The notes beneath the pieces were generated by a model that ran no database searches, had not been told where the DNA came from, and worked only from the letters and a program-made list of their open reading frames with translations. Positions 1 to 4,397 of a DNA stretch of 11,324 bases are shown here, one piece after another. The position numbers and the translations under genes are program-made. Source of the stretch: Nitrospira sp. (lineage in GTDB: Bacteria; Nitrospirota; Thermodesulfovibrionia; Thermodesulfovibrionales; SM23-35); the NCBI GenBank assembly GCA_016873575.1, contig VGWY01000071.1, positions 1-11,324 on the forward strand, written 5' to 3'. Position 1 is the stretch's first letter. Every line of letters starts with the position of its first letter.

Positions 1-106
1 CAATGGGGATTTTGGCTGTGATTAATGTCTCATAGGATAATCCAGAGGTAGAGAATATGAAAACGAGAAGGATTGATAGAATTAAAAACAGTCTTTTCTT
101 TTTCAT
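1..106 (-). CDS. Exported protein, N-terminal part only (runs off window)
   Basis: The first 35 codons of a gene whose remainder lies beyond the left edge. The product starts MKKKRLFLILSILLVFIFST and continues SGLSYETLITAKIPI. A KKKR n-region, a hydrophobic stretch from about residue 6 to 19 and a small-residue region near residues 19-23 make a typical Sec signal peptide. The ATG at 106 is preceded by GAGAGG at 6 nt spacing. An ATG 14 bases further upstream closes after five codons, so this start is well supported. It lies downstream of the glycine-rich protein gene on the same strand and may be the third gene of an exported-protein cluster, although a hairpin sits between them. The mature domain is outside the window, so no function can be given. 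Confidence 0.7.
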   Translation of the reverse strand, partial: MKKKRLFLILSILLVFIFSTSGLSYETLITAKIPI

Positions 107-112
107 TTATGA

Positions 113-118
113 CCTCTC
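113..118 (-). promoter_or_regulatory. Ribosome binding site of the left-edge exported protein
   Basis: GAGAGG on the minus strand, 6 nt before the ATG at 106. It decides the start of the truncated left-edge gene, which is too short in this window to be called by ORF length. Confidence 0.6.
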
Positions 119-141
119 ATTTTAAGACCTCAATGTTACAA

Positions 142-181
142 AAAGAGATTGCTTCCCCAGAAGCAAGTTTGGGGTCGCAAT
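142..181 (-). terminator. Possible intrinsic terminator after the glycine-rich protein gene
   Basis: ATTGCTTCCCCA (148-159) pairs with TGGGGTCGCAAT (170-181), with one 2-nt internal mismatch and a 10-nt loop. Read on the minus strand the stem is followed by CTCTTTTTG, which suits rho-independent termination 36 nt after the stop codon of the glycine-rich gene. The sequence also resembles a dispersed GAGATTGCTTC...GCAATG intergenic repeat, so it may be a repeat that happens to fold. If it terminates fully, the left-edge gene would need its own promoter in about 35 bp, and no convincing one is visible there. Confidence 0.4.
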
Positions 182-216
182 GGCAACCCGTATCGTGTAT
201 CCTGTATTCTTAAAAT

Positions 217-1608
217 TTATTTCATCAGCCCTGCCATAAGCTCGGCCCTTATCTCCTTTCCTGATTTTGTTATATAAACAGCCTCTGATCTACCACCCAT
301 CTTTGTCGCAACCCTGACTTTCTCTATCTTCTCACCATCCCAATACATTGCATGTTGGATTGTAAATGTAGCAGTAGCAGTTAGGATGCACTGATACTCG
401 GTTGATAAATTTATCTGCGCTGATGCTGTCGATGATTCATTTGTGCCACTAAGTGCCCCTGTTGCATTTGTTGAAGTACCATATTCTGGATTAGAAGTTA
501 CTGTAACAATTGTTCCAACAGGGATATTCGTTGCAGATATATTAACTGTGACTGGATTTGTTGTTGATGAAGGAAGTGTTACATCAGGTGAACCATATGT
601 CCCTGAAGGATTTTCAGGTATATTTATCCCACCTACTGATGTTATTTTTAATGTTGGTGGATTCGTTACAAAGACTGTTCCCGGGTAGCCATATGTGTAT
701 GGCGGGTTTGTTGAAAATGTTCCTGTTATAGTATTTGCTTCTAAACAAATTCTTCCGTTGCCACCAGCACCTCCTTGATTACCCCCTCCACCTCCTATGG
801 GACCAGTGGCTAAAATTGTCCCATAGCCAGTGATTGTGTTAGCTATAAGTTTTATAGCTCCACCACTACCACCACCACCTCCACTAAATTGAAACCCATA
901 AGCTCCGTTCCCACCATTAGCGGTTATTGAACCATTTACTGTAATAGTACCTGAAGAGGCGATTATTATCGCACCGCCTCCTCCACCACCTCCGCCGCCT
1001 TGATCGGGATATAGTGGATATCCAGAACCTGCACCTCCTCCACCACCTGACCCACCAATTGCAGGCATAATTTTTGTGTTTCCATAAGTTCCGCCTCCAG
1101 TGCCTCCTGGACCAAAGTCACTTCCATACCCGTCAGAGCCATTAGAACCAAATCCTCCACCACCTCCAGCTCCAGAAGCATAGGTGGCAGGGTCTGTACT
1201 CACAGAACCAGGATTACCACCTCCATGACCTAATCCTTTACCTCCTATTAAATTAAAAGTGCCACCAAGCCCTCCATTGAAACCTCCAGGGCCACCTGTA
1301 CCAGGGTATAGACCGTTTCCACCTGAGCCATTAACATTGATAGTTCCATCTATAATTACGTCCCCTGTTGCAAGGACATAAACAGGTGTATTTGAAGCAT
1401 TCTTTATGAATGTGACTGTTACGCCAGATGGAATGTTTACCGTTGTAAAGTTAAATATGCCATCAGGGGGGAGTTGAAATTCGGTATTAATAGATGGATT
1501 GAATGGTCCATCAGCACCTGTGCTTCCGCTTTCAAATGCCCATACTGTAAAATGACTTCCTGTTAATAACAGGGCTGCTATAACAATTAATGATACTTTT
1601 TTATGCAT
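217..1608 (-). CDS. Secreted glycine-rich surface protein of unknown function
   Basis: A 463-residue exported protein. Residues 1-24 are a Sec signal peptide (MHKKVSLIVIAALLLTG..., likely cut after VWA). Residues 25-95 are a beta-rich segment with short strands (FNFTTVNIPSGVTVTF, VLATGDVIIDGTINVNG) of the kind seen in bacterial beta-helix or adhesin-like surface proteins. Residues about 93-295 are extremely Gly-rich, with nine consecutive Gly at 204-212. They are interrupted by repeated strand pairs (AIIIASSGTITVNGSITANG, then AIKLIANTITGYGTILATG), which fits a stacked solenoid. Residues about 318-418 look like one Ig-like domain. The last 43 residues (from MYWDGEKIEK) are rich in Lys and Arg, unlike the rest. 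The start is fixed by AAGGAGGA at 1613-1620. It begins 24 bp after the YD-repeat gene, so the two are probably co-transcribed. No catalytic motif is visible. Confidence 0.8.
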   Translation of the reverse strand: MHKKVSLIVIAALLLTGSHFTVWAFESGSTGADGPFNPSINTEFQLPPDGIFNFTTVNIPSGVTVTFIKNASNTPVYVLATGDVIIDGTINVNGSGGNGLYPGTGGPGGFNGGLGGTFNLIGGKGLGHGGGNPGSVSTDPATYASGAGGGGGFGSNGSDGYGSDFGPGGTGGGTYGNTKIMPAIGGSGGGGGAGSGYPLYPDQGGGGGGGGGAIIIASSGTITVNGSITANGGNGAYGFQFSGGGGGSGGAIKLIANTITGYGTILATGPIGGGGGNQGGAGGNGRICLEANTITGTFSTNPPYTYGYPGTVFVTNPPTLKITSVGGINIPENPSGTYGSPDVTLPSSTTNPVTVNISATNIPVGTIVTVTSNPEYGTSTNATGALSGTNESSTASAQINLSTEYQCILTATATFTIQHAMYWDGEKIEKVRVATKMGGRSEAVYITKSGKEIRAELMAGLMK

Positions 1609-1612
1609 AATG

Positions 1613-1620
1613 TCCTCCTT
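1613..1620 (-). promoter_or_regulatory. Strong ribosome binding site of the glycine-rich protein gene
   Basis: AAGGAGGA on the minus strand ends 4 nt before the ATG at 1608. It is a near-consensus Shine-Dalgarno sequence and fixes the start codon. It lies in the 24-bp gap after the YD-repeat gene, supporting translation from a shared transcript. Confidence 0.7.
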
Positions 1621-1632
1621 ATTTACATAAAT

Positions 1633-2517
1633 TTAGTTGCTTTCTATCATTACACAGACTGGTTTAGAAAAAATGAATGACCCATCCGGTAAAGTGTCTA
1701 TCATTACTGATACGGGAGACGAGTTTATTAATGTGTTATTTGGAACAGAACCCATTGAAACACTTACAGGGTTAGAAGCAACTATGCCTCTTTCAATTAC
1801 ATATATATTGGCTTCAGAGTTTCCGATTGTGATAACACCCGCACCTCCTTTAAGTGCATTTACTGTAAAATCTGCACTTCCTCCGGAAGGGATGGTAAGA
1901 GAAGATTGCGTATATACGATGTCAGGGTTCTTGTTAATAATGGCTACATTTAAATCATTTGGTGCTGAAGGGATAAGATTAACAGACATCGTTGCTGTGT
2001 TTGAAGGGAATAATGATATTTCTTTTGGTGGTAATATGTTGGCTTGATACAAATTGATAGACATACTCGCAAATCCATATGATGTAGTAACAGTTATATT
2101 TGCCTGACCTGGAGATACGTTGTTTGAAATAAAGAAAGTTGCAAGTATTTTGGTGTCTATTGCAGTAATAAAATTAACAATAATACTTGGATTGTCAGAC
2201 GTGACGCTGCTTGTTGTCAGAAGATTCTGACCTGTTATGATCACATAGTAATTTGTACCAATAAGAAAGATATCAGGGTCTATTCCTTGAAGAACTGGGG
2301 GTAAGGCTTGAGGTGTATTTGTCTCCTTGATAATTGATATAAGATTCCCAACCTCATCATATTGATATAGGATTCTTAGATTACTTGATTTTGTTGCCTT
2401 TACAAGCCTTCCATTATCATCATAGAAGTAATCAACAGAGTCGCCTGTTGATAAAGACGGAAGTATAAATATAGAAATGCATAAAAAAATTAAAATAATT
2501 TTCCATGTATAATTCAT
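1633..2517 (-). CDS. Exported YD-repeat / Ig-like protein with C-terminal tandem repeats
   Basis: A 294-residue exported protein counted from the ATG at 2517. Residues 1-23 form a signal peptide (MNYTWKIILIFLCISIFILP). Residues 30-61 hold two YD (RHS-type) repeats, DYFYDDNGRLVKAT and YQYDEVGNLISI. Residues about 74-158 resemble an IPT/TIG-like fold (VITGQNLL...SDNP...ATFFISNNVSPGQANITVTTSYG). Residues about 162-243 look like a second beta-sandwich domain. Residues 248-294 are 2.6 copies of an 18-residue repeat built around SxPVSV. The frame stays open upstream to 2598, but those 27 extra codons read through a dispersed hairpin repeat (giving TPLWKRGDRGDF) and would bury the signal peptide, so I reject that start. 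GGGGAG lies 5 nt before 2517. It is far too short for a complete RHS toxin and no toxin domain is visible. It leads a probable operon with the glycine-rich gene. Confidence 0.75.
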   Translation of the reverse strand: MNYTWKIILIFLCISIFILPSLSTGDSVDYFYDDNGRLVKATKSSNLRILYQYDEVGNLISIIKETNTPQALPPVLQGIDPDIFLIGTNYYVIITGQNLLTTSSVTSDNPSIIVNFITAIDTKILATFFISNNVSPGQANITVTTSYGFASMSINLYQANILPPKEISLFPSNTATMSVNLIPSAPNDLNVAIINKNPDIVYTQSSLTIPSGGSADFTVNALKGGAGVITIGNSEANIYVIERGIVASNPVSVSMGSVPNNTLINSSPVSVMIDTLPDGSFIFSKPVCVMIESN

Positions 2518-2522
2518 AAAAT

Positions 2523-2528
2523 CTCCCC
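2523..2528 (-). promoter_or_regulatory. Ribosome binding site supporting the internal start at 2517
   Basis: GGGGAG on the minus strand, 5 nt before the ATG at 2517. Together with the signal peptide that begins at this ATG, it favours 2517 over the longer frame starting at 2598. Confidence 0.45.
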
Positions 2529-2531
2529 TAT

Positions 2532-2552
2532 CCCCTCTTTTCCAAAGAGGGG
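2532..2552. repeat. Perfect 9-bp hairpin of a dispersed repeat type
   Basis: CCCCTCTTT (2532-2540) and AAAGAGGGG (2544-2552) are perfect reverse complements around a 3-nt loop. Translated on the minus strand the segment gives TPLWKRGDRGDF, a peptide string I associate with mis-called N-termini in genomes carrying this repeat. It lies 15 bp upstream of the accepted start of the YD-repeat gene and just before its ribosome binding site, so in the mRNA it would be a leader hairpin. Confidence 0.6.
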
Positions 2553-2604
2553 TATTTTCGGGACAAATATAAATTTGCTCCTTTTGCAAAAATGTCATCC
2601 AACA

Positions 2605-2642
2605 AAAAAGGCGTTTCCTGAATAAACAGGAAACGCCTTTTT
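2605..2642. terminator. Strong bidirectional intrinsic terminator
   Basis: AAAAAGGCGTTTCCTG (2605-2620) and CAGGAAACGCCTTTTT (2627-2642) are a perfect 16-bp inverted repeat with loop AATAAA. It is T-rich on one side and A-rich on the other, so it can act in both directions. In the minus direction it would end transcripts coming from the methyltransferase gene, or any short transcript from the intergenic region, and separates them from the YD-repeat operon. Confidence 0.85.
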
Positions 2643-2842
2643 GTTAATTGCTAAGTTTTTGTAAGGGCTTAAAAGTGAGTGAGTGAGTGAGTGAGTGAGT
2701 GCAAATTTCGAGCTATGATGTTAAATATGAAGGAAAAAGAGTCAGGATAAGACTTCTTTCTCAAGGAGACCCCCCTTAAAGACACATAAATTTTAAGTCA
2801 TAGCATCTTGAATATGTCAAGTTTATTTTTTTTATGAAAAGA
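2643..2842. other. Gene-free stretch between terminator and antitoxin relic
   Basis: I see no convincing gene here. The stretch holds the AGTG microsatellite (2674-2701) and a weak minus-strand promoter-like pair, TTGACA (2815-2820) with TAAAAT (2790-2795). A 31-codon minus-strand frame from a TTG at 2764 runs into the microsatellite and stops just after it. It has no recognisable product and is not called. Confidence 0.5.
2674..2701. repeat. Tetranucleotide microsatellite, seven copies of AGTG
   Basis: Seven uninterrupted copies of AGTG on the plus strand (CACT on the minus strand). The repeat lies 31 bp from the terminator stem and outside any accepted gene. Read on the plus strand it contains TGA in every frame, so it is not plus-strand coding. 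Perfect tetranucleotide runs of this length can change copy number by strand slippage. Confidence 0.95.
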
Positions 2843-2938
2843 TTATGATAATTTATAGGCCAGTCCTTTCCTGTTTTCATAATAATACGACAGGGCATCA
2901 TGAACTGCTTCGAGAGTTAGATGGGGAGCGGAATGATG
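2843..2938 (-). pseudogene. Remnant of a DUF433-family antitoxin (C-terminal end)
   Basis: A minus-strand frame of 31 codons plus stop, bounded upstream by a stop codon at 2939-2941 and lacking a start. It reads PHLTLEAVHDALSYYYENR followed by KGLAYKLS. The pattern PHLTxxxVHxALxYYYxN is the C-terminal helix signature of DUF433 proteins, a family of antitoxins usually paired with PIN/VapC-like toxins. The N-terminal two thirds of the roughly 75-residue family length is missing and the usual acidic tail is replaced by KGLAYKLS. It begins 31 bp after the methyltransferase stop. No toxin gene is visible nearby. I take it as a decayed toxin-antitoxin relic. The match is from memory of the family, not from a search. 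Confidence 0.55.
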
Positions 2939-2969
2939 TTAACAATGAAAGAAAGGAAGATTCAGCCTT

Positions 2970-3686
2970 CTACGGTTTATATATCTTCATCATCTCCTCA
3001 GTATAACTGCCATCCTCTCTGTATATATAAAGTGGCCTCTCCACCTTTAAACCAACCCTTCCTCCCTTCACAGCCTCTATTAAAACCATCTTCGCCTCTG
3101 ATGATATATTTGAATGCACAAATCTCAATCGTTTAGGTTCAAGCCCTCTCTTTCTGAGCTTCTCCATAATTTCCGAAAGTCTATGAGGATGATAAATGAT
3201 ATAAAACCTGCCTCTTTCCTTTAAGAGATAAGAGGCTGTAGCAATAAGCTCTTCAAGTCTCAGCTTTATCTCATGCCTTGCAATAGCCTTTTCATCTTCG
3301 ATACTGATACGACCACTTTTGAGCCTCCTGAAGGGAGGGTTCGATACAGCAAGATCATAAGCGCGAGGCGTGAGGCGTAAGTTGTGAAGCGTCCTTATAT
3401 CGCACCGTACCACCCTGATTCTATCTTCAAGCAAGTTCAGGAGAACATTCTTTTCCGCAAGTTTTACAAGATTATCCTGAAGCTCAAAGAGGGTAACCTT
3501 TGCATCAGGGTATCCCTTCGCAAGGAGAATTCCAACAATACCTGAGCCAGCACCAAGATCAGCAATCTTTTCTACCCTTTTCATGTGAACAAAATCAAAG
3601 AGTAAAAGCGCATCTACTGAAAACCTGTATCCTGTTTTTGACTGATATAATTGTATATCTCTTATAGTGTCGAGCGTAACATCCAT
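2970..3686 (-). CDS. TrmN6-like tRNA adenine-N6 methyltransferase
   Basis: A 238-residue class I SAM-dependent methyltransferase of the TrmN6/YfiC type, which methylates N6 of adenine 37 in tRNA1(Val) in E. coli. In order: the family's N-terminal motif QLYQSKTGYRFSVDALLL at 12-29, the SAM-binding loop DLGAGSG at 43-49, the acidic ribose-binding position around E69, the catalytic NPPF at 116-119, and a RHE segment at 137-139 in the target-base region. Length agrees with the family. Residues about 99-109 (LHNLRLTPRA) between the DIR strand and YDLAVSNPPF come from a repeat-like GC-rich insert in the DNA. No strong Shine-Dalgarno precedes the ATG at 3686. The nearest upstream gene, atpC, is separated by a terminator, so this is probably an independent unit, but I see no clear promoter. 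Family placement is good; the exact tRNA substrate is inferred. Confidence 0.8.
   Translation of the reverse strand: MDVTLDTIRDIQLYQSKTGYRFSVDALLLFDFVHMKRVEKIADLGAGSGIVGILLAKGYPDAKVTLFELQDNLVKLAEKNVLLNLLEDRIRVVRCDIRTLHNLRLTPRAYDLAVSNPPFRRLKSGRISIEDEKAIARHEIKLRLEELIATASYLLKERGRFYIIYHPHRLSEIMEKLRKRGLEPKRLRFVHSNISSEAKMVLIEAVKGGRVGLKVERPLYIYREDGSYTEEMMKIYKP
3361..3391. repeat. Repeat-like GCGTGAGGCGT insert within the methyltransferase gene
   Basis: A degenerate tandem run built on GCGAGGCG / GTGAGGCG / GTGAAGCG, richer in GC than its surroundings. It lies inside the methyltransferase reading frame without breaking it, between the SAM-binding half and the NPPF motif. It resembles GTGAGGCGT-type low-complexity repeats that occur between genes in some metagenomic genomes. 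Confidence 0.5.
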
Positions 3687-3714
3687 AAAAATCCAGATAA
3701 TAAAAAATTTAATT

Positions 3715-3810
3715 AACCACAGAGAACACAGAGGGCACAGAGAAAATAAAAAAAATTTAAGTTTTTAAAATTTTGTCCTTAAATCTCTGCGTCTCAGTGT
3801 CTCCGTGGTT
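3715..3810. repeat. Long-arm inverted repeat of the ACCACAGAGA family
   Basis: The left arm (3715-3743, beginning AACCACAGAGAACACAGAG) and right arm (3784-3810, ending GTGTCTCCGTGGTT) are imperfect reverse complements around a 40-bp AT-rich centre. Arms of the form AACCACAGAGACACAGAG are a common dispersed intergenic repeat in Geobacter-like and Nitrospirota-like genomes. It occupies most of the gap between the methyltransferase start and the atp operon terminator and could fold into a large cruciform or RNA hairpin. Confidence 0.75.
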
Positions 3811-3824
3811 CATAATTTCCAATG

Positions 3825-3840
3825 CATTAACACATTAACA
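3825..3840. repeat. Tandem 8-mer CATTAACA, two copies
   Basis: CATTAACA occurs at 3825-3832 and again at 3833-3840 with no gap, directly before the hairpin that ends the atp operon. It is short and may be a trace of another low-complexity repeat. Confidence 0.6.
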
Positions 3841-3843
3841 AAC

Positions 3844-3876
3844 ATAAAAGGCCGTGCACTATGCACAGCCTTTTAT
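3844..3876. terminator. Intrinsic terminator of the atp operon
   Basis: ATAAAAGGC (3844-3852) pairs with GCCTTTTAT (3868-3876) and GTGCA (3854-3858) with TGCAC (3862-3866), with a single C/A mismatch between the two helices and a 3-nt loop. It begins 26 nt after the atpC stop in the minus direction. The stem ends in TTTTAT followed by GTTTGTT. The flanking A- and T-rich sides allow function in both directions. Confidence 0.8.
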
Positions 3877-3902
3877 GGAATTCTTTATATGAAATTATCC
3901 CG

Positions 3903-4313
3903 CTATTTTCTTTCTGCTATCTGTACCCTTGTTGTTGCCCTTTGGAGAGATGATTCTGCTCTTGCGAAATCAACCTCCTCTGCCTTTCTGAGCCTCTCTT
4001 CTGCCCGCTTCATTGCTGCCTTTGCCCTCTCGACATCTATGCCCTCTGATTTTTCAGCACTATCTGCAAGTACCAGGACTTTATCCGGTCCAACCTCAGC
4101 ATATCCCCAGTTTACAAAGACATATGCTGTTACGGTTCCTTTTTTATACGTGAGCATCCCGATTTTCAGGGTTGTAAAAAAAGGCGTGTGACCTGGAAGT
4201 ACACCAAACTCTCCTTCACTCCCGGAACATACAACCTCGTCAACTTCTTCACTCAGTATAAGGCCATAAGGGGTAACGATCTCAAGTCTTAACTTTGTAG
4301 TAGTAGCTTCCAT
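3903..4313 (-). CDS. atpC: F-type ATP synthase epsilon subunit
   Basis: A 136-residue protein of normal family length. The epsilon subunit belongs to the central stalk, joins gamma to the c ring and can inhibit hydrolysis through its C-terminal helices. The N-terminal beta-sandwich (residues about 6-87) carries EIVTPYGLILSEEVDEVV and the conserved GSEGEFGVLPGHTPFF segment at 31-46. Residues about 92-134 form the charged two-helix C-terminal domain (ERAKAAMKRAEERLRKAEE). AGGAG (4320-4324) lies 6 nt before the ATG. It is the last gene of the operon, 84 bp after atpD, and that gap holds an AT-rich repeat block. A terminator follows. Confidence 0.95.
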   Translation of the reverse strand: MEATTTKLRLEIVTPYGLILSEEVDEVVCSGSEGEFGVLPGHTPFFTTLKIGMLTYKKGTVTAYVFVNWGYAEVGPDKVLVLADSAEKSEGIDVERAKAAMKRAEERLRKAEEVDFARAESSLQRATTRVQIAERK

Positions 4314-4333
4314 ATTTAACTCCTATAAAAATT

Positions 4334-4396
4334 CAATTATCATTTAGCATTTAACAATTATCATTTTAAATTTTGCAATGCTAAATTTTAAATGAT
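4334..4396. repeat. AT-rich direct and inverted repeats between atpD and atpC
   Basis: CAATTATCATTT occurs at 4334-4345 and 4355-4366 (period 21). ATCATTTTAAATTTT (4360-4374) forms an imperfect inverted repeat with the arm ending AAATTTTAAATGAT at 4396, around GCAATG. ATTTAGCAT (4342-4350) is a perfect complement of ATGCTAAAT (4378-4386), so alternative pairings are possible. The block fills most of the only sizeable gap within the atp operon and would form an AU-rich structure in the mRNA just before the atpC ribosome binding site. Confidence 0.7.
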
Positions 4397-4397
4397 A

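Noticed and set aside
966..1181. Minus-strand 71-codon frame inside the glycine-rich gene
   Set aside because: It is an out-of-frame reading of Gly codons (GGA/GGT) that yields Leu/Glu/Val runs. It does not represent a separate gene.
1637..2047. Plus-strand open frame of 136 codons opposite the YD-repeat gene
   Set aside because: The minus-strand frame has a signal peptide, YD repeats and internal protein repeats. The plus-strand frame shows no domain and no upstream ribosome binding site.
1633..2517. RHS polymorphic toxin
   Set aside because: Only two YD repeats are present, the protein is under 300 residues, and no RHS core PxxxxDPxGL motif, protease site or C-terminal toxin is seen.
2674..2701. 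CRISPR array
   Set aside because: The repeat is a 4-bp microsatellite with no spacers. None of the other repeats in the window has CRISPR-like unit length with unique spacers.
2671..2764. 31-codon minus-strand frame from a TTG at 2764, ending just after the AGTG array
   Set aside because: The start is weak, the peptide is not recognised, and its end depends on microsatellite copy number. It is not enough to call a gene.
2921..3136. Plus-strand 71-codon frame over the methyltransferase 3' end
   Set aside because: It overlaps the conserved methyltransferase and the antitoxin relic on the opposite strand and has no recognisable product.
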